This document shows, piece by piece, positions 1 through 11,920 of a stretch of DNA of 64,000 bases. The position numbers and the translations under genes were made by a program. The notes beneath the pieces are model-generated. The model was given only the letters and a program-made list of their open reading frames with translations, ran no database searches and had not been told where the DNA came from. Within the stretch, counting starts at the first letter, position 1. Each line of letters begins with the position of its first letter. This stretch comes from Puccinia triticina. Taxonomy: Eukaryota > Basidiomycota > Pucciniomycetes > Pucciniales > Pucciniaceae. The stretch is from the NCBI RefSeq assembly GCF_026914185.1, contig NC_070565.1, positions 1,240,001 through 1,304,000 of the forward strand. The letters are read 5' to 3'.

Positions 1-527
1 CTCACATCATCTGCTTGCAGGTTAATGAGTTTGAAAGATCAACTGTCTCTGACTACTACCAAATGAGGATCCTCAAGAGAACAAATAAAAACCATGTGTG
101 CTCACCTGAGGTATTTCAATATCATGTGCAGTATCAAATGAAACATAAAATAAAATCTAATCCACACCTCAATTAATTACAGGAGATAATGGTTTCCCTC
201 AATGTGCAGCACAACTGCCATGATGGTGGATGTCAAGTTAAATTGGGTTCAAGGCCTATGAATGATACCCATAAAGACAACCCAGCAAGATACATGGTGG
301 AACACAACCCAACTGATTCTTTCATTCTCAATTCATGCTCCTTTCATGGCTGCTTATTGGGAGCGCAGTGGGAGATGGGCGGAGTCCAAGAAGCGCAAAC
401 GGCAGAGGCACCCAAACCCTCGAGCGCGCTAAAATGAGCGCTAGCGCGAGGGGTGGAACGCCTCCTCCAGCGGGAACCACCATGAGCTGGGGGACCAAGC
501 CGCAGCAGACGAGCGGCCAAACCTAAG
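1..527. other. Left flank, with probable start of the DIRS-like gag near 430
   Basis: Nothing is recognisable in about 1-420. From about 450 to 527, one frame reads into the gag that resumes at 21377 on the far side of Copia-1. This frame becomes continuous if one copy of the 5-bp duplication (CTAAG at 523-527, CCAAG at 21377-21381) is kept. The stretch is therefore read as the 5' end of the DIRS-like element that hosts Copia-1. The start codon is uncertain; an ATG at 434 is open in a different frame. Confidence 0.45.
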
Positions 528-1339
528 TGTCAGATTTCGGGCCCAGGCCCGACCCGGTTGGGCACGACTTCGCCTCAGCTCAACCCAGCTCTGACCAGCT
601 CAAACTTCAGCGTTGCTCCCACTTCCGGAATCACTCAAGCCTCTGAGCTTAAGTTTCCTTCCCCGCTCTCTTTTCCTTGCGACCAAACCAGGGCGTTGCT
701 TGTACAACCAGCCCTGATGAAGCAGCCACAAACTAACCCTCCTTGCATACCGTGTCATACAGACCACGAGCGCATGGACAAAGATTCTGCCCGGGCTAGT
801 TGCGACAAAGCCACCGCGATACAGTCCCTATTCACCTGGACTGGCCTCATGTAAACAGGACCAGATGCTTGGTACGTAGCAACAGTGATTTTACCTGTTT
901 GCTGCAAGAGGACCTTAAAAGGGACTGACTCTTTCCCCCTTTTCTCTTTCTCCTCAGTCGTTCCCAGATCCAGCATTTCCCTGTTTACCCACTCGACTCA
1001 CAAACCAATTCGCCTCTACCCTTCACCTAGCCTCACATCACACACCAGCATTGTATTTCCCTTACCTTTATCATCAGCGGTAGCGCGACGACCTCGTTCT
1101 GCGCCATTGCCATTCTCGGCCTTTATTTTTCTTTTTAGCCTCATAGCCTTCCTATCTCCTCTTCACTTCCTTCAACTCTCATACACTTCGTGTACCATAT
1201 ACTTGTGGCTGCTGCCTTACTCCTGCCCTTAAGGTACACAACTCATCATGTTTTATTCTCTCCTAGTCTTCTTCATGATGTTCTCAACCATGAACTAACT
1301 TAAACTGCAATTGAACCCTTAAGTCTTGCTATTCTCACA
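528..1339 (+). repeat. 5' LTR of Copia-1 (812 bp)
   Basis: It starts TGTCAGATTTCGG and ends TTCTCACA. It matches 20565-21376 base for base in length, with about 13 substitutions counted by eye over 812 bp. The flanking pentamers are CTAAG on the left and CCAAG on the right, one mismatch from a perfect target-site duplication. The paired LTRs show a complete Copia insertion whose interior was later enlarged by a 15-kb nested insertion. Confidence 0.93.
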
Positions 1340-1407
1340 GATTTACAGTCTTGAATCTTCAACCCGAACAACAGATCAACATCCCAAGAATCTAGGGCAG
1401 CAACAAC

Positions 1408-1589
1408 ATGGCAACTTCCATCGCATCAAAAGAGGAGCTGGCGTGCCTCCCCACCCTTGAAGGAGATTCCAACTATCCCCTGTGGTCTCGCCGCATGAAA
1501 ACCTTCATGAAAAACAAGAACCTATGGAACGTGCTCATCAACAACCCGGGACCTAACCCAGCTCAAGCGCTCAAGAAACAGCTCAACGA
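1408..1589 (+). pseudogene. Copia-1 gag, N-terminal fragment (interrupted)
   Basis: The ATG at 1408 lies 69 bp after the LTR and opens a Copia-type Gag N-terminus with the family motif GDSNYPLWSRRMKTFM. The true Gag frame runs to LKKQLND at about 1589. From 1590 the ORF continues to 1812 only by chance, in an inserted LTR-like sequence. Joining 1589 to 16707 restores one frame across the insertion (L-N-D-T-A-S-I-I), so the rest of Gag-Pol is at 16707-20540. The gene cannot make Gag. Confidence 0.85.
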
Positions 1590-2199
1590 TGTGGTGAGCC
1601 TCATCAAAAGCACCTTCACTCTCCGCAGGCTCCAGGAATCAACTATCAGGGCAACCAACCACTCAGGACAACAACACGGAACACCAGACACAGGACCCAG
1701 GCGCCTCAACATCAAACACTCCATCATCGCCAAATCCAGACATGCATCAAACATCAATCCACATTGGTCATCAACTCAACAGCCCTTTCCTTGTCTCTTG
1801 GTTTCACACTAATGCACCTACTTTGGGATTAGTACTTGTCTCATCTTCATGCGCCTCATCCCTTTTGTTCATTTCTCTTACACTTCTCCTTGATTGAAGT
1901 TTTTCACTGTTTCAGTTTTCCCACAACCACAAGTCAACCGCCCCCCAGATTGTCTATATAAACTGCCCCTTTGTCCACACTTTTGTCCCCCATCAGCTCA
2001 TCAGACAGTAGTTGGTCAATAGTTATGTAGTCTCATAGTTACCTTATAGTCAATTACAGTAGCCATTCTGCCTTGACAATTATATCATCTTGCCTGCTAA
2101 ACATCCAGTAACCATTCTGTGGGAGAGCATTACTTACTTCGCCATTTCATCACCTTACCCTGATATCTTCTTGATCTTCTGCACCACACATTTTCTTGA

Positions 2200-2238
2200 C
2201 ACCAGGGGAGACTTTGACGCACTCTCCGGAGAGTGCCA
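2200..2238 (+). repeat. Left 39-bp TIR
   Basis: It reads CACCAGGGGAGACTT, then a palindromic ACTCTCCGGAGAGT stretch. It pairs with 16549-16587 in inverted orientation. Confidence 0.9.
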
Positions 2239-3260
2239 GAGTGTAATTTTATGTTGATTCAGGTCTGATGTTAGTCACATGTGCATTAGGAAGTGATTAG
2301 TAAATGATTCAGAAGTGAATGAGAATTGTGTTGGGAGTTATGTGGAAGTGATTCAGAAGTGGACGGGAAGTGATTCAGAAGTGGGTTGGAACTTTTACCA
2401 GAATTGAGTTGTAAGTGAGTGTGAATTGTGCCAGAAGTTGAGTGGGAGTTAATAAACATAACTCATTCAGTTCCTAAGTGGAAGTTTAGGCCAAATGGAA
2501 AAAGGTTCAAATTATATTGAAAGCTAATTCAGCAAGAGCTTATGTTGAAATAATGTTAGATTCTAGTTCAACTCAATCATAAATAATCTTATCCAATAAA
2601 CCTCCAAAAAATGCCTTAAAGTACCTTTCAAAATGTTTACTTTGCAAAACAACAGGCAGAGTTAAAATCCCTTCTGGCAAAGCGTTTTGTTTTGACATTT
2701 GGATACACATTTTCAAAATTACAAAGCTAACTACAATTACTTGATGGCTAGACAAGTTTAACTAAAATTATAGTTTCTACCATATGAAATAATTGTGCTT
2801 TTGGCCCCAATCTTATGAATTGGTACTCAGCATATCACATCAAGCAAAAAAATGTGTGTAACATACATATTTTTACAACATAATCTTACCAATTTACAAA
2901 TAATTCAGAAAGACATGATTGCGCATAGGTCTCTGAGAGATTTGATATTCGTCTAAGGGACAGGGCTAATGATTTCAGTGTTTTGATATCTTTACCTTGA
3001 AGCATGTTTTTTGCAGATCCAATCGATGTCTTCTAATAGCATTTCACCACACATCGTTCCAGTATGTGATGGTGAGGAGCCCAAATACTGTACAAGGACC
3101 AAACAAAGCTAACAATAGATTTTAGGATATCATCATGGTCAATAATATTCTTGGGGTTGGATTGCCCCAATATATGGAAAGGAGACAACCTCCTTGCATG
3201 TTTTTCTCAGTTCCCGTCTTTACCACAAAAAACAATTGAATTATCCATTGCTCTCCAAGC
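2239..3260. other. Left subterminal region of the TIR element, with GAAGTG-type repeats
   Basis: No gene is seen. 2255-2480 contains many close copies of GAAGTG/AGAAGTGG and one TGGAACT. They resemble the subterminal transposase-binding repeats of CACTA elements. The rest is AT-rich and presumably includes the promoter of the SNF2 gene that starts at 3261. Confidence 0.5.
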
Positions 3261-5480
3261 ATGTCTTCAACTTTCTGCCTCGGCCAATTTATCATATCTT
3301 TATCTTCTTCTAGTCCTTTTGGCCTGACCTCTGATGTCCCTCAGGTAGCCTTCCTTCAACGTGGGCACCATCGAGTTCATGTATATTGTGCACCGCAGAA
3401 TAGGTTTGGTGATCTCAGTGAAAACCAAAGTCGCCATCTAGGTCCCCTGTTAGGACCAGTTTCAAGCTGTTCAACTCCAGTAACAAATCGAGATATCCCC
3501 CCCCAACAATGTTTCCCTTGTTAATTTGCGTGCCTTTCTTGTGAAAAAGAATTGCATAGAGCCTCAGCTCAGGGGCTGCGTCTTCAGCCGTTTGGAAAAC
3601 ATAGCTCAAGTAGAATTAGCCTTCAAAACTGCAAACGTGGATCTCATTCCAATCTGGAACTACAACCCAGCTGTTTTCTTTGAAATTCCACAATTAACAT
3701 CTCAAACCACTCCAGATGGCTCGAACTCCAGACTACCCCCTTGGCTTTTGGCATCACTTCAACAGTGCCAAACAGATATGAAAACACATCAGCTATCCGC
3801 CCTAGAATTCCTCCTGAAGAATGAGGACCCGGAAAATCACGACCCAGAAGCCTTGTGGTACCACAATGATAATGCCTGGCTTCGTGATCGCTTCGATGTC
3901 GAGTCTAATTCTAGCGAGACAAATTCCCACAATCACCAAAGGTCCCAAGGATCAATACTAGCTGACGATATGGGATTAGGAAAGACGTTGACAACACTTG
4001 CATTCATTCTGGCAACAATTAACAAAGGAAAGAGCTTTCGAGACGGTAATACCAACACACGATCAGCTGCTACTCTAGTCATCTGCCCTCTAGCAACCCT
4101 GTCAAATTGGCAAAACGAAATCAGTCTTCATTTCAGAGATCACGCAATAAATTACAAGGTATTCCACGGAGATGATCGGAAAAAAATATCGAAAGAAGAC
4201 CTGCAGTCTGCAATGCTTGTCTTGACAACTTACGAAATGATTGGGACAAGCGGTAACAAGAAACATACCAACCAGATTAACATTGAATCTCTGGGCATAT
4301 TTTGGTTCAGGATTGTCTTGGACGAAGCACAGTAAGTGAAATAATTCATGTGAATGAGCATTGGACTTGGTTCTGATTCATATTTCTGCATGATGATAGT
4401 TTGATAAGGAATCCAGAAACCAACCGAACCCAAAGCATCCATAACCTTCAGTACCAGTTTGTTCTTTGCTTAACGGGGACACCTGTCCAAAACAGATTGA
4501 CTGACTTGCAAAGCTTGATCACACTATTGAAAATATATCCTTGGAGCGAAGAATGGGTCTGGAAGAGCTGTCTGGTTCCTCAAATGAATGTTGGATCTCG
4601 AGAGGCAATCAAAAGCTTGAATAGACTGATGGAAGCAATTTGTTTGAGAAGAACCAAGGACGTTTTGTTGAATCTACCAGAAAAAGTTGAGAAATGTGTT
4701 GTAGTGAACATCAGCTCAGAATGGGAGGATATGTTAAAAAATTTGCACCAGTCTTTTATCCAACTTTTTGGAAGGTTACGAGCGGCGGGGGAGAGATGGG
4801 ATTCTTCGGAGTTTTTCAAACAGTTAACAATGCTTCGCCAATTTTGCAATCATCCGTTATTTGCACAATCAGAGATACACTTCCAACCTGAATGGCGATG
4901 GCAAGATTCGGGAAAGATCATCCACCTAGTTGAGAATCTCAAGTTGTTTTTGCGAGGAGTTCAAGGAGTTGAAAGGACAAAGGCGGTGGTTTTTTCCAGC
5001 TTTACTGGTTTTCTAGGAATGTAAGTGAATTTTAATTTTACAAAATTACAGTAGAAAGCTGCAGATGCTGATCTCACCTTGAAGTATTGAACGTGCACTT
5101 GAGGAGAATGATATTCAATCAACCTGGCTTACTGGGGAACAGACTATTAAAAGGCGCAATGAAAATCTGAAAATTTTTTGAATCAACAAAGAATGCAATG
5201 TTCTTTTGGCCTCAATGGTAGGAATTGATTTACGTTGTGCACAGAATGTGTACATGATGGCAAGTCATAGACATTGTGTTACATGTATAAAGGACAAATC
5301 TGATAATAATACATTATTTAGGAGCCAGGTTGGAACCCCGCAGCAGAAACCCAAGCCATTGATTGACTTTACCGCTTGGGACAGGCACATCCAGTTCATG
5401 TCTATCGATACTATCTGAGAGGAAGTCTGGAAATGAATATCTACCAGGTACAGAAGAGGAAAGGGGAGCTTGCACTGTAA
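3261..5480 (+). pseudogene. SNF2-family ATPase, Rad5/Rad16-like (left copy, decayed)
   Basis: SNF2 proteins use ATP to move along DNA and remodel nucleosomes or displace proteins. Exon 1 starts at 3261 with MSSTFCLGQF, nearly the same start as the copy at 52951. Motif I DDMGLGKT is at 3964-3987. Motif II DEAH is split by the 4332-4399 intron. LTGTPVQN is at about 4471-4494. The C-terminal helicase lobe ends with the LYRLGQ motif near 5367. An intron after about 5257 uses a GC-AG boundary (gcaagt to tttag). Breaks: a +1 shift in the C8 run at 3497-3504, and in-frame TGA codons at 5179-5181 and 5364-5366. The second TGA replaces an Arg codon that the right copy keeps. It converges on gene X. 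Family placement rests on motifs only. Confidence 0.85.
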
Positions 5481-5647
5481 GTGACTATGAATTTATATTT
5501 TGTGTTTGCATTCACTGAAAGTAGAATTGGTGGTGGAATAGGCTCAGTGTACCATCGGGGGGAAATGAGAATTACGAATGTGCTCAGTTACTGATGAGAA
5601 ATATGATGGGTTGAAAAGTAAGCACTCATTACTTACTGTATTAAAAC

Positions 5648-6750
5648 CTATCCAACTGTTAGCAATTCAGACATATTGATTGGATCCTGAGGATTAAGTA
5701 GAATTTTCTGCGACTCGGAAAGTGTGGACAGGTATTCGGGTGCATAACAGTTTAACGGGAGATTGCAAGGGACATCTTTGAAAGAATCTCGAGACAATAG
5801 GGCCAAAGTCTTCCTACGAGCTTCCAAAATGTAATCGTGTACAAATTGACGTCCTTTGGTACATGTCTTTTTCTGAATGAATATGTTGTCCAGTTCTTGA
5901 GAGAAGGTTCCAAATTCTGTTGATCTCCAACGTAAGGGTATTTTGACAAGATTTCGGGGAGGATTGATTTCGGTGTCAGAGGTAGCCTTGATGTTGTCAA
6001 ATAGCGCTTTGATGTTGGAGTTGAATGGGAGTGTGGAGAGTGTTTCTTGACAATGCTGGGAAATCTAAAATCCAGGAATTCAACAAAAGAGGGATCAGGG
6101 AAGAAATGATGAAATTTGCATACCTGCATTCGCACTTTGGATCTACTCTCTGATTTGCTCTTCTTCAATTTAAACGCATGGGAAAAATGACCTAATCGTA
6201 TTCCTTTCTGCCTTCCCATGAACCATCTATGAAGAATACCAAGCTGCAAGGAGGTGTTTGAAGCCTGAACCGGATCCATGAAAAAGTGGGTGAAAGCTCC
6301 AGAAGTGTAGGCATTCCTCCAATGCTTCAAGACAAATCTCGCAAAGAGCTGATTCCAGTGAGAATCCCAGGGATGAGACCAGGCAAACGTTACACCAGTG
6401 AAATTGGATTCTGAGAGGTCTTGTAAGAATAGTATTCGGAATGCTGGTGATATCTTTTGAGATGTTGGCAATGCTGGATTGATTGGAATGGGATCTATGG
6501 GACGCATTAGAATGGAGTCTGGAAGGTTTGAGCCAACGTGAAAATTGTGGGCAGAGGGAGAGAGCATCCAAGAATCTGAAGGTTTTTTCTTGTGGTTATA
6601 TTCTATATCTAGGAGAGCTCGAATGAATGCAGACATACAACGAGAAAATGGTGAATTGGAGTTGGGCAAGATTGTGGAATAAGCAAGATTAACTTGTGCA
6701 GCACCAGCTGGAGGTTTGCCATCACAGAAGTGAGTCTGGGATGGAGGCAT
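5648..6750 (-). CDS. Gene X: conserved unknown protein paired with SNF2
   Basis: The function is not recognised. The ATG at about 6750 opens exon 1 (to 6124). A 68-nt intron follows (6056-6123, gtatgc to cccag). Exon 2 runs to a TAG at 5648-5650, giving about 345 residues. A homolog lies at 46364-47459; the two share DGKPP, FHVGSN(L/M)PDSIL, FAW.HPWD.HWNQLFA, FVLKHWR.A, LHRWF(M/I)GRQ.G.RLG, SFKDVP.NLP and NCYAPEYLS-type blocks. The exon-intron position is conserved, and both copies lie tail-to-tail with SNF2. I see no signal peptide or membrane segment. The many conserved W, H and R residues and the basic KKSKSESRSK stretch fit a nuclear, nucleic-acid-linked role, but that is inference. This copy appears intact. 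Confidence 0.75.
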
Positions 6751-6786
6751 TGCAAAGTGAGGAAAGTCGAGAAGAGAAATGTGCAA

Positions 6787-7700
6787 TTGAGCATGGGGCA
6801 GGAGGGAGAAGGGTCAGATTATATATTGTAACATTGAGCAATGGTATTTCAGAATAAACAAGGGGATGAGTATGGTCAGAATTATGTAGCTTTCAGGTAA
6901 AAGGGGTTCATATGTTATGTAAACTACAAAGGGTGCTTTGAAATGTTGATCGTTATTTGGTTACAGTGAAAGGGTTGAATTTTCATACAGAAACCATCGC
7001 CATGCTTCCACAATTGATTGCATGTCATTCAATCAGGCAATTATGGTAATTAAACAACACTCAACTGCGTCACACACGCCTGAGGAACCCATATGGAAGA
7101 ACCTCTCAGCTTATATCGTCAAAATCTTTGCACCTGTCTTTCGCTTGCCAAACAAAATATCCCACCTTGAAAAGACACCAACTTGATATGAGATTGCTGA
7201 AGCAATCACTATGGATTTTCTTAATCACTGGCGTGAAATCCAGCCCACTTCCCCGTTTCTTATTCCTCATTCATCACATCAAATTCAAGAAAGTTGATTC
7301 TCAAAGCGTGTACATAGACAAGAGATTATCTCTTTTTGCTAGACAAATCAATACTCTTGACTGCCTTTTTCCCAAATTTTACGTGTTTATCTTCTTGTGA
7401 TTTGTACATGGGGGGAGTATTGAGCTTCTCACCCATTCACACCAAAATTCAGATATACTTTCTAACACGGTGAAATGTGGATCATATGCAAACACACTGC
7501 AGAGCCAGCTTTGGCACGCATAGAACACATGAATTGAGGAATGAAGAGATGAAAATCAGGACAAGATTTCATGAGTCATACTATCCATTGACATGCCCGT
7601 TGGAATTTTTGATACATTTATTGTGTGAGACAAAAAAGAAGTGGTGTAAAATTGAGTTAGGTCCGCTCGTGTCAATTTTTTTTGTTTTTCTTTCTTCTTA
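6787..7700. other. Non-coding region upstream of gene X
   Basis: Only short chance ORFs are present. It holds the likely promoter of gene X (minus strand). I see no RNA gene or repeat here. Confidence 0.5.
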
Positions 7701-7839
7701 AGGCAACAGGGAGCCTCCAATCCTTCACTTTCAGCTGGAACCTCTTCTTTGGAGCACCCCTTAAGCCATATTTTGATATTTCAGATCGACCAAGTTTCAC
7801 CGCACACTTGACCTAACAAAAGCTCCAAAAATCTATCAG

Positions 7840-8529
7840 GAAATGTCATATGTGTCACCTGAAAAATCATGATATTGAACCACACATACACCTACAGCAA
7901 GTAAACCACCAAGACTTGGGACTCGCGATGCCATGCCCCCAAACCGAATGGAATCGCCAGCGCTAATTGTCTGAAAAGTTTGAAGTGCCTGACGACTGAG
8001 TGAAGCCAGTTTGATACAGCCAGATTGGGACTGAAAAAGGAAATTGAATAGACATTTTTTAAGCGTATAATTTCTCCTCTGAAACTATTTATTAATTCTA
8101 GAGGGAAATTCATACCTGCTTCATGGTCCCATCAACTACCTTAATGTGAGTCACACACTCCCGAATTGGATGCCACTCCACCTTCGCCACTCGAGCCGTC
8201 CCAAATACTTGTGCATTTTCATATTCGTATAATCCGGGAAGTTGCCCCTGGTGTACATACCAGTCTAACATCTCTACTTTAATTGTTGGTTGGTCTGAAT
8301 CAGGACATATGGTTAATTTTCCGCAAAAGAATACCTGGCTAGAACTATCATTGAGGATGGGATGATTAGCTGCATCCAACGACTTGAGAACAATGTGATA
8401 TTCTTGATAGCTATTGTTGCGGTAGTGAAGATGAAATAAGGCTATAAGGGTTTGCATATGAATCTCTCTCCCATCACTGTGTATACTACGCTTGTTTGAA
8501 ATAAGTACATTTGCTGCAATTTCAATCAT
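7840..8529 (-). CDS. Gene Y: unknown spliced protein
   Basis: Exon 1 runs from 8529 (ATG) to about 8115. An intron follows (gtatga to ttttcag, about 8030-8114), then an exon reading SQSGCIKLASLSRQALQTF down to about 7892. A second short intron probably leads to a stop near 7850. The total is about 190-200 residues. Segments such as VFFCGKLTIC and VFGTARVAKVEWHP alternate hydrophobic residues as beta strands do; an OB-fold is possible, but that is only a guess. There is no counterpart in the right-hand SNF2/gene X block. It lies inside the TIR element on the same strand as gene X, with a gap of about 1.1 kb. The start could lie further upstream. Confidence 0.5.
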
Positions 8530-8995
8530 TCTGTTGATAAATTGAGCTGATTAATATGAGAGCTAGTGAAGTGCTCGGGGACACCAAGAGCAAGGGAGGT
8601 ATGAGAAAAAACAGACCCAACCACCTCAAGGGTTGATTCATCTTATGGCCCACATGTGTGATGGGTCTGGCAGTGATCCTATTCGGTGGTTTGAGCCAAC
8701 AAAGGCAACACTTCTTCTCAGGCCTTCATGAATTTTTTAACATTAAAGATTAATTGCGGGGACACCATTACATACGGTAGTTACTTTAGTGGTATTCACA
8801 GGTGCCTTTGTCCTTCACCGTTGGTAGTTGGACCACCCCTTACAATCACCGTGGGTTTGGTCCTGAGGGTGTTTGTTTGTTTGTCTGTTTGTTTGTTTGT
8901 TTGAATTTGTTTTCAGCAATCCCCTTGTGAATTTATTCCCTTTCACTCTTCTATTTGGACACACTTGGTCCCTTTCAGGCCTGACAACATGCCAG

Positions 8996-9031
8996 TGTCA
9001 CTGCAATGTACGCGCGTACATGGTAGTGACA
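8996..9031. repeat. 36-bp interrupted palindrome, copy 1
   Basis: It starts TGTCACT and ends AGTGACA around the perfect core TGTACGCGCGTACA. Two of 18 positions mismatch between the arms. A related copy is at 10747-10782. It could be a protein-binding site or cruciform-forming site; the role is unknown. Confidence 0.8.
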
Positions 9032-9817
9032 TGAGTAGTCTTCTGCTTCTTGTCCCCTCCTCTGACCACAGACATGGGACCAATGCCCTATAATAAAGAC
9101 TAACCAAATTGTATAAATTTATGCATTGTATCTGGCCCAACAAAAAAGGCAACAGTACCAAATGTTTTTGTTGTCAATGGCATTGGTCCCAATCCCGTTG
9201 GAGACCCCAGTCCCTGGCTTCTGCCAAGCTCTGATCCAAACATTCAATCTATAGTAAAAAAACTTCTCCATAATTCATTATCTTCTGAAAATTGTGTTGA
9301 CAAAATTCCAACCTTGTAATTAAGTTGCATCTCAAAGAAAATTTCACAAGTGTTCAAACTAAATCTTGGAAGTAAAATTAGATTATTTGTTTTCTGAATG
9401 CTTCTCTGAAGGCAGACGAATAGAAATTTGGATGGAAATCACCTATCTTTGATGCATCCACAACACTTACAATATTTCAAGATGTTTATCAACCCATTTT
9501 ATTAGTGGTTGCATTTCTTCAATGTAAAGTGCGATGTAGGTCTTTCCTGCAGATCCTAGTTGTGTCCTGCATTCCGATTCTGTGAGACTTTTTACATGTG
9601 GTGCACCTGACCAAAAATAATCCGCAGCCAGCAGAAATTGTTAATATTATCATCTCCCCCACATTAGAACAACTAAACTGGCCTTCAAATTACGTTGAAT
9701 TTTATCACCATGGTTATGTCTCAAGGCTCAATGTATCCACCCAATTCCACCTCATCTCCTGGTCCGAACCCTCCACAGTTGAAATCATCCAGCCCAGGTT
9801 CACTAATTATGCGCATT

Positions 9818-9840
9818 GGGGGGGGGGGGGGGGGGGGGGG
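9818..9840. repeat. Homopolymer run of 23 G
   Basis: The run is uninterrupted, followed by TGATGAG. A tract of this length can form G-quadruplex structures and is prone to length error in sequencing. Confidence 0.9.
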
Positions 9841-10746
9841 TGATGAGAAATAGGCAATTGCTTGGCATTAGTCATTACTCTTTTAACTTTGGCTGTTGAT
9901 TTTAATACCCAGAAAGATAGCACAGATGTTTTCGCCCCAGATCAACAGCCACAAGAAATCTGTCAGATGAGTTGTCCCAATCCAAAAAAGATGGCTTGTG
10001 ATTGGTACTGTCCCGGCTATGAATACACTTTCATCTCTTTCTTTTTTGAAGACCCGGAAAAAGCTCTCCAGACTGTGGAATCCACTGTCTGCATCCAGAA
10101 AATAACATTGTGAAGTCATTTTTGCGGGTGAGGAGAAGGGTTCCTTGCAAGCACGTTTGTGTTGTAGCAGGCGTAAAGACAAACCCCCTGGGTATGTTAA
10201 AAAGGCTTATTTCAAAAATATGTCACATTTCCAGAGGATAAAAGAGAAACTGAGCACAACAAGACAAAATCTGACTCCAGAAGCCAATCACATCAAAGTT
10301 ACTATCAGGTTGGTTAAGTTTGAAAAAGCAGTTTTTCAAAAGGGAAAGCATGATTTGTTTTTCCGTTTTGTTTTTGAATGGGTCATTTGGGTGAAAAATA
10401 ACTCATGGCTAGTGTGAAAACCTGGCTCAGGAGCCATCTACCCAAATCTTGAGTTCATGTCTTTCTTTTTGTTAATTCTTTGCATTGTCTCATATCATAC
10501 TCAAATCACAAGTCGTCCCTTGGTACCACTTGTTATACATACACAGATGGCTTCTCAAATACTGCGTGAACAGCTCTCCCCCTCATACACCGCTCATCCA
10601 TGGCTCCTCAGAAGCATGATCCATTTCTATCATTCAAATCATCAACCACTTGTCCTCCCATGGCATTCATATGGCATTTTACCTCCAAGTCTGATCTCAG
10701 ATTCATGTGAAGGCAACATAGTTTTGTCTTGAGATGTCTATTTTGA

Positions 10747-10782
10747 TGTCACTGTGTTGTACGCGCGTACATAGTGGTGACA
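10747..10782. repeat. 36-bp interrupted palindrome, copy 2
   Basis: It has the same length, termini and TGTACGCGCGTACA core as 8996-9031. The inner arms have diverged (five of 18 arm positions unpaired). Confidence 0.8.
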
Positions 10783-11801
10783 ATACTCATCCTTTTTCCC
10801 ACATCTCCATTGATGTCATTGAATATTTGTACCACTGTTCTGCTCCCCAAATCCACTTGCCCCCACACTCACAAAGTTTATTTTTAGAAAGGTTATCAGA
10901 TTGAAAGCAGTTGATGCAGAGATAACTCATTGCCCTTCTGCTGAGCTTCTGAATGAATACACCCATCACATGACGTTTTGCTACATATATGTATTAATTA
11001 AGTTTACTCCGGTGGATTTCTCTTTTGAATTATCCATAGTATATATAGCTCGAAGCTTTGATTTCAACTTTTAAACCAACTTAATTTTTGTTATAACTTC
11101 ACCTTTAATCAATCTCTCACCACTTGGGTATTCACGTCTTCTCTCATGCCAGAGTAAATTGAACTTTCCACCACTCATAACACACCGCTTCTAGACCTCA
11201 TTTCATCAATCAGAACACTCTGATGTCGATGATGATTATTAAATGAAGCTGGATTTACTGTTCAAGTGGTTGTTTAGTTTTTTTCTCCCGTACATATCAC
11301 TCAGACCAGCTATATGCATCACTCAGGCTTATTGAGAATTCCCTCGCCTCATTGAATGCTGACCTGGCTGCACTGCCTTGCATGTATTCAATTCTAGTTG
11401 CTATTTCAGTTTAATTTGGCCTGTTATTGATGAGAGCGCTGTGCTCATCATGGGATGTGCCAAATCTTGTCATGTATGTATTTCAATGTGTTGATACATT
11501 TTGCGTCAAAATAAGCAAAAGAATTCACACACGTAGGGAGTACAGGCAGCTGTCCACATTTGAACAAAATATGGTTCGTGTGCTGAGTTTCTTTCAAAGT
11601 TTTTGTGTGCTTGTTTCAGACTGGCACGTGTGGGAATTGATGTGTGTTCCTGCCCACCATGTCCGGTCGGACCCAGCTGTCTTGCTTTGTGTTTGAAAAT
11701 CCGAGCTTGCTGTTTCACTGTGAAACCCTCACCCGTTGCCCTTGAGACCAACTCCAAGACTCCATTCATCAAGACTTGCACACACCTTGCCACTCAGTTT
11801 C

Positions 11802-11912
11802 TATCCACTCGCCATCACCTTGCCAATCGCCCCTGGACAAACACTCGCCATCACCTCGCCAATTGCCCCTGAACATACACTCGCCATCACCTCGCCAATC
11901 TCCCCTGAAAAA
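11802..11912. repeat. Three tandem copies of a 36-bp unit
   Basis: The unit contains CACTCGCCATCACC followed by (T/C)CGCCAAT and CCCCTG. It is repeated three times with small changes just before the ATG at 11921. The period is a multiple of three. It could lie in the leader of the Kelch gene. Confidence 0.75.
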
Positions 11913-11920
11913 AACCAGCA

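Larger units (their letters stand above)
8530..11900. other. Long non-coding interior of the TIR element
   Basis: No convincing gene is seen in 3.4 kb. It contains a GTTT microsatellite (about 8870-8903), two 36-bp interrupted palindromes (8996-9031 and 10747-10782) and a run of 23 G (9818-9840). The largest ORFs are under 100 codons, lack homology I can recognise, and overlap on both strands. Confidence 0.55.

Noticed and set aside
885..1232. ORF of 115 codons, repeated at 20922-21269
   Set aside because: It lies wholly inside the Copia-1 LTR; the repetition is the LTR itself, and no gene is implied.
9598..10417. Three ORFs of 80-90 codons in the TIR element interior
   Set aside because: Overlapped by open frames on the other strand, no recognisable motif, and one includes the poly-G run.
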